In this document: positions 31,988 to 45,892 of the stretch, one piece after another
Position numbering within the stretch: position 1 is the stretch's first letter
How the letters are laid out: the number at the start of each line of letters is the position of its first letter
Assembly (NCBI RefSeq): GCF_007829815.1
Contig: NZ_VIWT01000001.1
Location: 4,803,001 to 4,867,000 of the forward strand
Origin: Kitasatospora viridis
GTDB lineage: Bacteria; Actinomycetota; Actinomycetes; Streptomycetales; Streptomycetaceae
Direction: 5' to 3'
Length of the DNA stretch: 64,000 nt
Translations under genes and position numbers: made by a program
The notes under the pieces: generated by a model
The model's database searches: none
Told to the model about the DNA's origin: nothing
What the model saw: only the letters and a program-made list of their open reading frames with translations

Positions 31988-32625
31988 AGCCGGGGGACAC
32001 TGGTGCGGTGACAGCCGTACCCGCTCCCCCCGCCGACTCCTCCCCCCAGCCCTCCGGGGCCGCCGACCGGCGCAGCCTGGCGGTGATGCTGCTGCTGATC
32101 GTGCTGGGCGCCGTGCTGGTGCTCTGGGCGGTCGGCCGCACCTGGGCCTCCGGCAAGGTGTCCGGCCTGGACGTGGGCGCCACCGGCAGCGACATCACCG
32201 GCGCGCCCGGCGCGCTGGCCCTGGTCGGACTGGCCTCGGCGGTCGCGGTGTTCGCGGTGCGCGGGGTCGGCCGGGTGGTGCTCGGTCTGCTGGTCGTGCT
32301 GGCCGGCGCGGGCACCGCGCTGGCCGCCGGCCTGGGCGCGGGCGACAGCGCGGCGATCGACGCCGACGCGGCCAAGAAGCTCGGGCTCACCGGGGTGACG
32401 GCCGAGCAGGTCAGCCACTCCGCCTGGCCCTGGCTGGCGGTGCTCGGCGGGGTGCTGCTGGCGCTGGCCGGCCTGCTGACGGTGCTGCGCGGCCGCGGCT
32501 GGCCGAGCATGGGCGCCCGCTACGAGGCGCCGACCGCCAAGCGCGCTCCGGCCCCGAAGGACGCCGGCACGCCGGCCGACCTGTGGAAGGCGCTGGACCG
32601 GGGCGAGGACCCGACCGCGACCTGA
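31984..32625 (+). CDS. Trp biosynthesis-associated membrane protein
   Basis: The 213-residue protein has four hydrophobic segments (LAVMLLLIVLGAVLVLWAV, GALALVGLASAVAVFAV, VVLGLLVVLAGAGTALAAGL, WPWLAVLGGVLLALAGLLTVL) with an extracellular loop after the first (WASGKVSGLDV). It matches the actinobacterial family always next to trpE/trpC. The GTG at 31984 overlaps the trpE stop. An alternative GTG at 32008 has GACACT 6 nt upstream and could be a leaderless internal start. Its role in tryptophan metabolism is unknown. Confidence 0.88.
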   Translation: MKPGDTGAVTAVPAPPADSSPQPSGAADRRSLAVMLLLIVLGAVLVLWAVGRTWASGKVSGLDVGATGSDITGAPGALALVGLASAVAVFAVRGVGRVVLGLLVVLAGAGTALAAGLGAGDSAAIDADAAKKLGLTGVTAEQVSHSAWPWLAVLGGVLLALAGLLTVLRGRGWPSMGARYEAPTAKRAPAPKDAGTPADLWKALDRGEDPTAT

Positions 32626-32759
32626 CGGTGCCGACCGGCACTGCCCGTCAACCGGGCGCCGCAAGCGTGACCGTCCTCACCCGGACCCGGCTTTGGAGCC
32701 CGGAACCGAGTCCGCAACAATGGTGGGTGACAGACCCGCGGAACCAAGGAGTACCCAAG

Positions 32760-33056
32760 ATGTCGAGCCACGCCCACGGACACACCACCGCTGCCTGGAC
32801 CGGCGTGGTCGTCTCCTTCGCCGGTTTCTGCGTCTCCGGTGTCGGCATGATCATGGCCTCCCCGATCATCGTGATCGCCGGCCTGGTGGTCGTGCTCGCC
32901 GGTGGTGCGGTCGGCCTGGCGATGAAGGCGGCGGGCATGGGCAAGCAGCCGGACCCGCAGATCGAGAAGTACAAGGCCGAGTTCCGCGCCGCGCGCGCCG
33001 CCGGTGCAGCCACCGCCGCGGCCCCCGCCGAGGCGGTCACCGCCGCCGCGCACTGA
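32760..33056 (+). CDS. HGxxPAAW-family small membrane protein
   Basis: The 98-residue protein begins with HGHTTAAW, a variant of the family motif HGxxPAAW with Thr for Pro. Two membrane helices follow (GVVVSFAGFCVSGVGMIMA and IIVIAGLVVVLAGGAVGLA), then a charged KQPDPQIEKYKAEFRAAR tail. RBS AAGGAG precedes the ATG. It is a conserved actinobacterial gene of unknown function located in the trp region. Confidence 0.88.
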   Translation: MSSHAHGHTTAAWTGVVVSFAGFCVSGVGMIMASPIIVIAGLVVVLAGGAVGLAMKAAGMGKQPDPQIEKYKAEFRAARAAGAATAAAPAEAVTAAAH

Positions 33057-33077
33057 CGCCGGATCAGCCTTCTGCCC

Positions 33078-33123
33078 CGCGGACCGGGGCGCCCGCCGAC
33101 AGCGGCGGGCGCCCCGGTCCGCG
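33078..33123. terminator. Strong terminator after the HGxxPAAW gene
   Basis: A perfect 21-bp stem (33078-33098 with 33103-33123) capped by an ACAG loop. Confidence 0.88.
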
Positions 33124-33204
33124 CGCGTTCGCGGCCCCCGGCGTACGGCCGGGCGCGCACCCCGCCGCGCGTGTGGCGGTGCGCGTGCCGGCAGCCGGGC
33201 GGGG

Positions 33205-33210
33205 CAGAAT
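33205..33210 (+). promoter_or_regulatory. -10 box CAGAAT, leaderless promoter of the DUF2752 gene
   Basis: CAGAAT ends 7 nt before the GTG at 33218. Confidence 0.6.
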
Positions 33211-33217
33211 CAGCACC

Positions 33218-33655
33218 GTGACCGCCCACAGCCCCACCGCCGCCCGCCCGGTCCTGCGCCGGCTGGCCCGGCCCTTCGCCGCGCTCGGCGCCCTCGCGCT
33301 GCCCACCGCGTACGTCGCCACGGTCGACCCCAACTCGGCCGGCCACTACCCGACCTGCCCGTTCCTGCGGGCCACCGGCTGGTGGTGCCCGGGCTGCGGC
33401 GGGCTGCGCTGCGTGCACGCGCTGACCCGGGGCGAGCTGACCACCGCGGCGCACGACAACCTGCTGGCCGTGGTGCTGTTCGCGATCGTCGGGGTGCTCT
33501 GGGTGCGCTGGGTCTTCGCCGCGCTGACCGGCGGCCGGCCGCCCCGGGTGGAGTTCGGGCCGGCCCGGGCGACGGCGCTGGTGCTGCTGCTGGTGGCCTT
33601 CACGGTGCTGCGGAACCTGCCGATCGGCGCCCACCTGGCACCGCCGGCGGTCTGA
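33218..33655 (+). CDS. DUF2752 membrane protein
   Basis: The 145-residue protein has the DUF2752 core YPTCPFLRATGWWCPGCGGLRC followed by VHALTRGELTTAAHDN, with three membrane helices (FAALGALALPTAYVA, LLAVVLFAIVGVLWVRWVF, TALVLLLVAFTVLRNL). The Cys-rich motif resembles a redox or metal site, but its function is unknown. It lies between two terminators and has its own promoter, so it is a single-gene unit. Confidence 0.88.
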   Translation: MTAHSPTAARPVLRRLARPFAALGALALPTAYVATVDPNSAGHYPTCPFLRATGWWCPGCGGLRCVHALTRGELTTAAHDNLLAVVLFAIVGVLWVRWVFAALTGGRPPRVEFGPARATALVLLLVAFTVLRNLPIGAHLAPPAV

Positions 33656-33702
33656 CCGGCCGGCGTTTCCCGGTGGTCCGCCGACCGGTCGGCCCACCGT
33701 GA

Positions 33703-33748
33703 CCTGCGGACCCTCCCCCCGGCCGAAGGCTGGGGGAGGGTCCGCAGG
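33703..33748. terminator. Strong terminator upstream of trpC
   Basis: A perfect 17-bp stem (33703-33719 with 33732-33748), 12-nt loop. It isolates trpC-trpA from the upstream genes. Confidence 0.85.
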
Positions 33749-33794
33749 GCGAGACGCGCGCCGGGCGGATGCGTTCCGCGCCCCCCGGTGCCGA

Positions 33795-33800
33795 TACCAT
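33795..33800 (+). promoter_or_regulatory. -10 box TACCAT for the trpC-trpM-trpB-trpA transcript
   Basis: TACCAT predicts transcription from about 33807 and a leader of about 97 nt before the trpC ATG at 33904. The leader has one Trp codon but no short ORF with clustered Trp codons. Confidence 0.5.
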
Positions 33801-33903
33801 CGAGATGCCGACGGGGGTGGCGCTCAAGTTGCTGCCGCGACCGTCCGGCTGCGGATTCGGCTGGACTGACCAGCTGAGCCGAGGGAAGGGAGAGGCGGGC
33901 GCA

Positions 33904-34710
33904 ATGAGCGTGCTCGACGACATCGTCGCCGGTGTCCGGGAGGATCTCGCCGAGCGACAGGCCCGGGTCCCGCTGGACCAGCTCAAGGAGCTGGCCGCGA
34001 AGGCGCCCGACGCCAAGGACGGCGTGGCCGCACTGCGCGGCGAGGGCGTGCGGGTGATCTGCGAGGTGAAGCGCTCCAGCCCGTCCAAGGGCGCGCTGGC
34101 CGCGATCGCCGACCCGGCGGCGCTGGCCGCCGACTACGCCGCGGGCGGTGCCGCCGCCATCAGCGTGCTCACCGAGCAGCGCCGGTTCGGCGGTTCGCTG
34201 GCCGACCTGGACGCGGTCCGGGCCGCGGTGGACACCCCGCTGCTGCGCAAGGACTTCATCGTCACCGCCTACCAGCTCTGGGAGGCCCGCGCGCACGGCG
34301 CCGACCTGGCGCTGCTGATCGTCGCCGCGCTGGAGCAGCCGGCCCTGGTCTCGCTGATCGAGCGGGCCGAGTCGATCGGGCTGACCCCGCTGGTCGAGGT
34401 GCACGACGAGGAGGAGATCGCCCGCGCGGTCGACGCCGGCGCCCGGATCATCGGCGTCAACGCGCGCAACCTCAAGACCCTTGAGGTGCACCGGGACACC
34501 TTCGCCAACGTGGTGCACGCGATCCCGGACCACGTGGTCAAGGTCGCCGAGTCGGGCGTGCGCGGGCCGCACGACCTGATCGCCTACGCCAACGAGGGCG
34601 CCGACGCGGTGCTGGTCGGAGAGTCCCTGGTGACCGGCAAGGACCCGCGGGCGGCCGTCGCCGACCTGGTCGCGGCCGGCGCCCACCCGGCCCTGCGGCA
34701 CAAGGGCTGA
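33904..34710 (+). CDS. trpC: Indole-3-glycerol phosphate synthase
   Basis: The 268-residue barrel has VICEVKRSSPSKGALA (catalytic Glu and Lys), LTEQRRFGGSLADL, PLLRKDFIVTAYQLWEARAHGAD, PLVEVHDEEEI, IIGVNARNLKTLEV and KVAESGVRGPHDL. It closes the indole ring from CdRP. ATG 33904 follows GGGAAGGGAGAGG; the frame is open back to 33769 but the family starts at MSVLDDI. It is the first gene of trpC-trpM-trpB-trpA. Confidence 0.97.
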   Translation: MSVLDDIVAGVREDLAERQARVPLDQLKELAAKAPDAKDGVAALRGEGVRVICEVKRSSPSKGALAAIADPAALAADYAAGGAAAISVLTEQRRFGGSLADLDAVRAAVDTPLLRKDFIVTAYQLWEARAHGADLALLIVAALEQPALVSLIERAESIGLTPLVEVHDEEEIARAVDAGARIIGVNARNLKTLEVHRDTFANVVHAIPDHVVKVAESGVRGPHDLIAYANEGADAVLVGESLVTGKDPRAAVADLVAAGAHPALRHKG

Positions 34711-34715
34711 TCGAC

Positions 34716-34874
34716 GTGTCGTTGAGCGCCCGCCTCGCCCCCGGCTGCCGCCCGCGCGGCTGCCGCGCGCCCGCGCGCCGGGTGCTGGGGCGGCGGGTGC
34801 GCTACGTGATCGGCTGTGAGCCGGGCCAGGTGCCCGGGCGCCGATGGCGCCGGACGGACCGTCACACCGGCTGA
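34716..34874 (+). CDS. trpM: Small TrpM/TrpX-like protein
   Basis: The GTG at 34716, 5 bp after the trpC stop, opens a 52-codon frame ending in TGA at 34874. The peptide is very basic with three Cys: APGCRPRGCRAPARRV, then GRRVRYVIGCEPGQVPGRRW. Its position between trpC and trpB and its size match the small gene trpX/trpM of Streptomyces coelicolor, reported to modulate tryptophan synthesis and development. I identify it by position and general character; I could not align it. A palindrome variant overlaps its end (34852-34864). Confidence 0.7.
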   Translation: MSLSARLAPGCRPRGCRAPARRVLGRRVRYVIGCEPGQVPGRRWRRTDRHTG

Positions 34875-34910
34875 CCCTCCGTCCGACCACCAGTCAAGGA
34901 TCATTCACCC

Positions 34911-36142
<1,232 letters not shown>

Positions 36143-36146
<4 letters not shown>

Positions 36147-36958
36147 CCTCGAAGCTCAGCAGCATCCTCGCGGCCACCAAGGCCGAGGGCCGGGCCGCGC
36201 TGATCGGCTACCTGCCGGCCGGCTTCCCGACCGTGGACGGCGGCATCCGGGCGGCCAACGCCCTGATCGAGGGCGGCTGCGACGTGGTCGAGGTCGGCCT
36301 GCCGCACTCCGACCCGGTGCTGGACGGCCCCACCATCCAGACCGCCGACGACATCGCGCTGCGCGGCGGGGTGCGGATCAAGGACGTGCTGCGCACCGTG
36401 CAGGAGGTGGCCGGCACCCACCCCGCGGCGGCGGTGCTGGTGATGACCTACTGGAACCCGGTCGACCAGTACGGCATCGCCCGGTTCGCGGCCGACCTGG
36501 CCGCCGCCGGCGGGGCCGGGGTGATCCTGCCGGACCTGCCGGTGGAGGAGTCCGCCCAGTGGCGGGCGGCCGCCGCCGAGCACGGCCTGGACACCGTCTT
36601 CGTGGTCGCGCCGTCCAGCAAGGACCCCCGGCTGGCCGAGGTCACCGCGGCCGGCAGCGGCTTCGTCTACGCCGCCGCGGTGATGGGCGTGACCGGCTCC
36701 CGGGCCCAGGTCGGCGAGTTGGCCGAGGACCTGGTGGCCCGCACCCGGGCCGTCACCGAGCTGCCGGTCTGCGTCGGCCTCGGCGTCTCCACCGGGGCCC
36801 AGGCGGCCCAGGTGGCCGGCTTCGCCGACGGAGTGATCGTCGGCTCGGCCTTCGTCCAGCGGATCCTGGACGCGGGCGCGGACGAGGCGGCCGGGCTGGC
36901 CGCGGTCCGCGCGCTGGCCGGCGAGCTGGCGAAGGGCGTGCGTGCGCGCCTGAACTGA
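36143..36958 (+). CDS. trpA: Tryptophan synthase alpha chain
   Basis: The 271-residue barrel has the catalytic Glu in CDVVEVGLPHSDPVLDGP and Asp in GVILPDLPVEES, plus PSSKDPRLAEV, FVYAAAVMGVTGSR and VGLGVSTGAQ phosphate loops. It releases indole from indole-glycerol phosphate and channels it to TrpB. The start overlaps the trpB stop. A terminator follows. Confidence 0.97.
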
Positions 36959-36973
36959 CGTCCGCGGCACCTG

Positions 36974-37012
36974 ACGGCCCGTCGCCCCCCGCACCCGGGG
37001 GCGGCGGGCCGT
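36974..37012. terminator. Terminator after trpA
   Basis: A 16-bp stem (36974-36989 with 36997-37012, one G-T wobble) and 7-nt loop, 15 bp after the trpA stop. Confidence 0.85.
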
Positions 37013-37150
37013 TGCCGTGCGCTCACCCGTCCAGGTGAAATCCCGGGCGCTGACGTGCCATCAGGGCCCTGGGAGGCGTTGCACCGGGTGAATGCGGGGA
37101 ATGCTTCCGGTCCCCCCGTTCGTACACCTGCAACCGCTGGAGGCGAGGTC

Positions 37151-37327
37151 GTGGCACGGGTCCACCGCGCGGTCATGCTCCGGGCCGTCGCCGCCGCACT
37201 GGTGCTGATCGCGGCCTGGAGCAGCGAGCACGTGGTCGGCCATGCGCTGGCCCGGCGGGGTGCGGAGCTGGCGGCCCACCACAGTACCCAGCACCGGCCT
37301 GCGGACCGCGGGAGCGACCGCCACTGA
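37151..37327 (+). CDS. Small hypothetical protein with one membrane helix
   Basis: The GTG at 37151 is preceded by GGAGGCGAGG. The 58-residue product has a helix MLRAVAAALVLIAAWSS followed by a hydrophilic His-rich tail (AAHHSTQH). No family is recognised. The stop codon is the first triplet of an exact copy of the dispersed palindrome (37325-37337). It is short, so moderately sure only. Confidence 0.5.
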   Translation: MARVHRAVMLRAVAAALVLIAAWSSEHVVGHALARRGAELAAHHSTQHRPADRGSDRH

Positions 37328-37337
37328 CGCACCGTCA
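37325..37337. repeat. TGACG-N3-CGTCA palindrome, exact copy 6 (spacer CAC)
   Basis: Exact copy starting on a stop codon, in the spacer before the MauE-like gene. Confidence 0.8.
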
Positions 37338-37469
37338 GAACCACGTTCACCCGAACGGGCTAATGCGACATTTTGGTCCATCCGGCCCGAATCCCCTACG
37401 GTTCGTCAGGTAGCTCCGGCGGGCCCCCGTCGGCTGGGGGCCGGTCGTCGTCGGAGTGGGGTGGGCAGC

Positions 37470-37943
37470 ATGCGTCGGGTGGTGGACGGGCCGGTGGCCG
37501 AATGGATCAGCACCGCCGTGCGGTTGGGGCTGGCCGTGGTCTGGGCCTGGGCCGGACTGGCCAAGATCTCCGACCCGGCGGTCGCCGCCCAGGCGGTGCG
37601 GGCCTACCGGATCCTGCCCGAGGGGCTGGTCAAGCCGGTCGGCTACGGGCTGCCCTTCCTGGAACTGGCCCTGGCCCTGCTGCTGGTGCTCGGTCTCGGC
37701 ACCCGGATCGTCGCGGTGATCTCCATCGTGCTGCTGCTCACCTTCATCGCCGGGATCAGCTCGGCCTGGGCCCGCGGCATCTCGATCGACTGCGGCTGCT
37801 TCGGCGGCGGCGGCGCGGTGGACAAGTCGCAGACCGAGTACGGCCAGGAGATCGCCCGCGACTGCGGGTTCCTGCTGCTCGCGCTCTGGCTGGTCTACCG
37901 GCCGCGCTCCAAGGCCTCGCTGGACGGCTGGCTCGCCCTGTGA
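37470..37943 (+). CDS. MauE/DoxX-like redox-associated membrane protein
   Basis: The 157-residue protein has four membrane helices (AVRLGLAVVWAWAGLAKI, GYGLPFLELALALLLVLGL, IVAVISIVLLLTFIAGI, CGFLLLALWLVY) and a Cys pair in SIDCGCFGGGG. This pattern is that of MauE-like proteins that pass thiol redox power across the membrane. RBS GGGGTGG precedes the ATG. The DsbA-like gene follows 72 bp downstream and is a likely partner. Confidence 0.85.
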   Translation: MRRVVDGPVAEWISTAVRLGLAVVWAWAGLAKISDPAVAAQAVRAYRILPEGLVKPVGYGLPFLELALALLLVLGLGTRIVAVISIVLLLTFIAGISSAWARGISIDCGCFGGGGAVDKSQTEYGQEIARDCGFLLLALWLVYRPRSKASLDGWLAL

Positions 37944-38015
37944 CCGGGCCGGCCCGCCCGCCCGCGCCCATTCGAACGCCGTGCCCAACCGAGAAGACCC
38001 GGAAGCTGATGTCAG

Positions 38016-38879
38016 GTGAGTGAGAAGAACCGAGAAGGCAAGCGCACCGCCCGCGAGCGGATGCAGGAGGAGCGGGCCGCCCAGGAGGCCCGGGACTCCC
38101 GGCGCAAGAAGCTGCTGGCGGTCGGCGCGGTGCTGGTGGTCATCCTGGCCGGCGTCGGCATCGGCATCGCGGTGCAGAGCAGCCGCTCCAGCTCGGACGT
38201 GCCCAAGGCCTCCCCGGCCGGCACGATCGGCAAGAACAACCTGATCGTCCCGGACGGACCGGCCAACGCGCCGTCCACCCTGACCGTCTACGAGGACCCG
38301 CGCTGCCCCGCCTGCGGCGCCTTCGAGCACGAGTTCTCCGCCACCGTGGACCAGCTGCAGGACCAGGGCAAGCTCTACGGCAACTACCACATCGTCTCGT
38401 TCATCGACCGGCACGACAGCGGCAAGGGCTCCAAGAACGGTGCCAACGCGCTGGGTTGCGCCCAGGACGCGGGCTACTTCCGCGCCTACCACGACGTGAT
38501 GTACAAGAACCAGCCGGACGAGACGGTGGACACCTGGAAGGACAAGTCCAAGCTGATCGACCTGGCCAAGCAGGTGCCGGGGCTGGACTCGCCGACCTTC
38601 GAGAACTGCGTCAACACCAACCACTTCGGCAGCTGGGTCTCCGCGGTGGAGCAGGACTTCGACAAGTCCGGCTACACCTCCACCCCGACCATCCTGCTCA
38701 ACGGCAAGCCGATCTACCCGAAGAACGGCACCGAGGACATCACCCCGGACAACCTGGTGAAGTGGGTCAACGAGGCCAACCAGGGCAAGCCGCTGGGCAC
38801 CACCGGCAGCGCCTCGGCCAGCCCGGCGCCGACCAGCACCGCCGTGGCGAGCACCCCCGCGCAGAGTCCGTCGAGCTGA
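38016..38879 (+). CDS. Membrane-anchored DsbA-like thioredoxin-fold protein
   Basis: The 287-residue protein has a charged cytoplasmic N-terminus, a membrane anchor at about 33-53 (LLAVGAVLVVILAGVGIGIAV), then a DsbA/DSBA-like thioredoxin domain with the CPAC active site at 97-100 (YEDPRCPACGAFEHEF) and the cis-Pro in TSTPTILLNGKPIYP. The C-terminus is Ser/Pro/Ala-rich. It probably catalyses disulfide exchange outside the membrane, with the MauE-like protein as electron partner. The GTG has GGAAG upstream. A hairpin terminator follows. Confidence 0.9.
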   Translation: MSEKNREGKRTARERMQEERAAQEARDSRRKKLLAVGAVLVVILAGVGIGIAVQSSRSSSDVPKASPAGTIGKNNLIVPDGPANAPSTLTVYEDPRCPACGAFEHEFSATVDQLQDQGKLYGNYHIVSFIDRHDSGKGSKNGANALGCAQDAGYFRAYHDVMYKNQPDETVDTWKDKSKLIDLAKQVPGLDSPTFENCVNTNHFGSWVSAVEQDFDKSGYTSTPTILLNGKPIYPKNGTEDITPDNLVKWVNEANQGKPLGTTGSASASPAPTSTAVASTPAQSPSS

Positions 38880-38897
38880 CCGGGCCCCGGACCGAGG

Positions 38898-38944
38898 CCG
38901 GTTCGGACACGCACCCCCCAGGCAGGGACCCGTGTCCGAACCGG
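38898..38944. terminator. Terminator after the DsbA-like gene
   Basis: A perfect 14-bp stem (38898-38911 with 38931-38944) and 19-nt loop. Confidence 0.75.
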
Positions 38945-38980
38945 TACGGCCGGTGGTTCGGGTTAGCGGTCACGACACGG

Positions 38981-38986
38981 TAGCGT
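38981..38986 (+). promoter_or_regulatory. -10 box TAGCGT of lgt
   Basis: TAGCGT ends 10 nt before the lgt ATG, predicting a leader of only a few bases. Confidence 0.5.
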
Positions 38987-38996
38987 CGGTGGTGCC

Positions 38997-39914
38997 ATGG
39001 AACTCGCTTACATCCCGAGCCCGTCGCGGGGCGTCATCCACCTCGGACCGATCCCGCTGCGCGCGTACGCCTTCTGCATCATCATCGGTGTCGCCGTGGC
39101 CGTCTGGCTCGGCAGCAAGCGCTGGGTCGCCCGGGGCGGCGCCAAGCACACGGTGGGCGACATCGCCGTCTGGGCGGTGCCGTTCGGCCTGGTCGGCGGT
39201 CGGCTCTACCACGTCATCACCGACCACCAGCTCTACTTCGGCCCGGGGCAGAACCCGTGGAACGCCTTCAAGATCTGGGAGGGCGGCCTGGGCATCTGGG
39301 GCGCGATCGCGCTCGGCGCGGTCGGCGCCTGGATCGGCGCCCGCCGCCGCGGCGTGCCGCTGCCGGCCTGGGCGGACGCCGTCGCACCCGGGATCGCGCT
39401 GGCCCAGGCCTGCGGCCGGTGGGGCAACTGGTTCAACCAGGAGCTGTACGGGCGGCCGACCTCGCTGCCCTGGGGCCTGAAGATCCACAAGGTGGAGCCG
39501 GACGGCACCGTGGTCGACGGGGTCTTCCAGCCGACCTTCCTCTACGAGTCGCTCTGGTGCGTCGGGGTCGCGGTGCTGGTGATCTGGGCCGACCGGAAGT
39601 GGCGGCTCGGCCACGGCCGCGCCTTCGCGCTCTACGTGATGGCCTACACGGTGGGCCGGGCCTGGATCGAGTACCTGCGGATCGACGAGGCGCACCACAT
39701 CCTCGGCCTGCGGCTGAACGACTGGACCTCGATCGTGGTCTTCGCCGGCGCGCTGGCCTACTTCGTGGTGGTCGGCCGGCGGCGCCCGGGCCGCGAGGCG
39801 CCCGACTCGATCGACCCGGCCGCGCACGCCGAGTCCGCGGGCGAGTCCGCGGGTGAGTCCGCCGAGGGCGGTACCGAGCAGCCCACCGACCGCGAGCCGA
39901 ACGGCGCCGGCTGA
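38997..39914 (+). CDS. lgt: Prolipoprotein diacylglyceryl transferase
   Basis: The 305-residue membrane enzyme has about seven helices. It shows the Lgt landmarks: PLRAYAFCIIIGV, VGGRLYHVITD, WEGGLGIWGAIALG, and CGRWGNWFNQELYG (core signature), then FQPTFLYESLW and AYTVGRAWIEYLRIDEAH. It attaches diacylglycerol to lipobox Cys residues, the first step for lipoproteins such as LivK. The C-terminal tail has an ESAGESAGESAE repeat. The stop lies in a one-mismatch palindrome copy (39912-39924). Confidence 0.96.
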   Translation: MELAYIPSPSRGVIHLGPIPLRAYAFCIIIGVAVAVWLGSKRWVARGGAKHTVGDIAVWAVPFGLVGGRLYHVITDHQLYFGPGQNPWNAFKIWEGGLGIWGAIALGAVGAWIGARRRGVPLPAWADAVAPGIALAQACGRWGNWFNQELYGRPTSLPWGLKIHKVEPDGTVVDGVFQPTFLYESLWCVGVAVLVIWADRKWRLGHGRAFALYVMAYTVGRAWIEYLRIDEAHHILGLRLNDWTSIVVFAGALAYFVVVGRRRPGREAPDSIDPAAHAESAGESAGESAEGGTEQPTDREPNGAG

Positions 39915-39943
39915 CGCACCGACAGACCGACGCACGCACCCAC

Positions 39944-39956
39944 TGACGCACCGTCA
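39944..39956. repeat. TGACG-N3-CGTCA palindrome, exact copy 7 (spacer CAC)
   Basis: Exact copy directly before the lgt terminator hairpin; a one-mismatch copy lies 32 bp upstream over the lgt stop. Confidence 0.8.
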
Positions 39957-39957
39957 C

Positions 39958-39989
39958 ACGGGCCCCGGAGCAGCCGCTCCGGGGCCCGT
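39958..39989. terminator. Terminator after lgt
   Basis: A perfect 14-bp stem (39958-39971 with 39976-39989), AGCC loop, T-containing tail. Confidence 0.88.
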
Positions 39990-40118
39990 TGTCCTGTCCC
40001 TTGAGACGCTCTCGGGAGAAACCGCAGGTCAGCGAGGTAAGGCAGGACTGGCTTGCTAGAAAGTGTCAGATCCACGCACTACGGTCGAACCGTCACATCG
40101 CAGTAGGAGGTCCAGACC

Positions 40119-40859
40119 ATGAGTGCCGTCATCGCCGTACCCACCAGTGAGCCCGCCGCCCCCCGGGTGCCCGACGCCGGGCACCACCGCGACGTCAACG
40201 GCGGTTGGCTGCGGCCGGCGGTCTTCGGTGCGATGGACGGCCTGGTCTCCAACTTCGCCCTGATGACCGGCGTGGTCGGCGGGGCCGCCGGCAGCAGCAC
40301 GGTGATCCTCACCGGCCTGGCCGGACTGGCCGCCGGCGCCTGCTCGATGGCGGCGGGGGAGTACACCTCGGTGGCCTCGCAGCGCGAGCTGGTCGAGGCC
40401 GAGATAGCCGCCGAGCGGCTCGAACTGAGCCGCAACCCGTCCGGCGAGCTCGCCGAACTGGCCCAGCTCTACGTGGCGCGCGGGGTGGAGCCGGAGCTGG
40501 CCATGGAGGTGGCCCGCCAGCTCACCCGGAACCCGGAGGCGGCGCTGGAGGTGCACGTCCGCGAGGAGCTGGGGGTGGACCCGCACGACCTGCCCAGCCC
40601 GCTGGTGGCCGCCGTCTCCTCCTTCGCCTGCTTCGCGGTGGGCGCGCTGGTGCCGCTGCTGCCCTACCTGCTGGGTGCCACCTCGCTGCTGCCGGCGCTG
40701 CTGCTCGCGGTGCTCGGCCTCTTCCTCTGCGGTGCGGTGGTGGCCCGGGTGACGGCGCGCAACTGGTGGTACAGCGGGCTGCGCCAGCTGCTGCTGGGCA
40801 GCGCGGCGGCGGGTGTGACCTACCTGCTCGGCTGGTTGATCGGCGGCCACGTCGGCTGA
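40119..40859 (+). CDS. VIT1/CCC1-family metal transporter
   Basis: The 246-residue protein has the VIT pattern: WLRPAVFGAMDGLVSNFAL, GLAGLAAGACSMAAGEYTSVASQRE, a cytoplasmic metal-binding helical loop (residues about 85-155 rich in Glu), then three C-terminal helices (AAVSSFACFAVGALVPLLPYL, ALLLAVLGLFLCGAVVA, GSAAAGVTYLLGWLIGG). The family moves Fe2+ or Mn2+ out of the cytosol. RBS TAGGAGG precedes the ATG. It stands alone between two terminators. Confidence 0.92.
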   Translation: MSAVIAVPTSEPAAPRVPDAGHHRDVNGGWLRPAVFGAMDGLVSNFALMTGVVGGAAGSSTVILTGLAGLAAGACSMAAGEYTSVASQRELVEAEIAAERLELSRNPSGELAELAQLYVARGVEPELAMEVARQLTRNPEAALEVHVREELGVDPHDLPSPLVAAVSSFACFAVGALVPLLPYLLGATSLLPALLLAVLGLFLCGAVVARVTARNWWYSGLRQLLLGSAAAGVTYLLGWLIGGHVG

Positions 40860-40926
40860 GGCCGAAACGACGGCTCGATCGAGTGTGTGGAACATCACGC
40901 GCAAACTCGCATAGCAATGCAATTTT

Positions 40927-40971
40927 ACGGCCCGGGGCGTTTTGGACCACAAGTCCAACGCTCCGGGCCGT
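40927..40971. terminator. Terminator after the VIT gene
   Basis: A long hairpin: 40927-40941 pairs with 40957-40971 (one mismatch), with additional inner pairing of TTGGAC and GTCC. Confidence 0.8.
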
Positions 40972-41278
40972 GTCGTACGAGTGAATTCCCAGGCACGGAT
41001 CGCATGTCAGTGCTTCCCACGCATTTCGGGTCTGTTTCGCGCCCGGAGCGGCAGGGCACACTGTGGAAGCCCCATCCCCCCGCGTACTGGTCGGTAACGG
41101 CGCCTGACCTGCGGTCACGTCCGCCATGTGGACGAAAAATCCCACTTCCCGGGATGTGCGGCATCATGTAACCTGCACGAACTCGCAGAGGGCCAACGTC
41201 GTCCCTGTTGCACAGCGCTCGCCGGCCGGTGGCCGGTAGAAGCCCCTCAACTTGCTCATGACGACGACGGGAGAGCCG
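40972..41278 (+). promoter_or_regulatory. gltB promoter and leader region
   Basis: This 307-bp stretch has no convincing gene. An AT-richer patch (GACGAAAAATCCC near 41132 and ATCATGTAACC near 41163) is the likely promoter, with about 100 nt of leader. GTAAC (41094), TGACC (41105) and GTCAC (41114) are loosely like nitrogen-regulator half sites but without the right spacing. Confidence 0.45.

Positions 41279-45884
<4,606 letters not shown>

Positions 45885-45892
<8 letters not shown>

Noticed and set aside
33795..33903. Possible Trp attenuator or leader peptide upstream of trpC
   Set aside because: The leader has a single Trp codon, in frame with trpC and without a stop, so there is no short Trp-rich ORF. 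The strong hairpin at 33703-33748 lies upstream of the predicted promoter and is better read as the terminator of the previous unit.
41094..41118. GlnR-like box before gltB
   Set aside because: GTAAC, TGACC and GTCAC are present but the GAAAC half sites and regular 6-nt spacing are missing.
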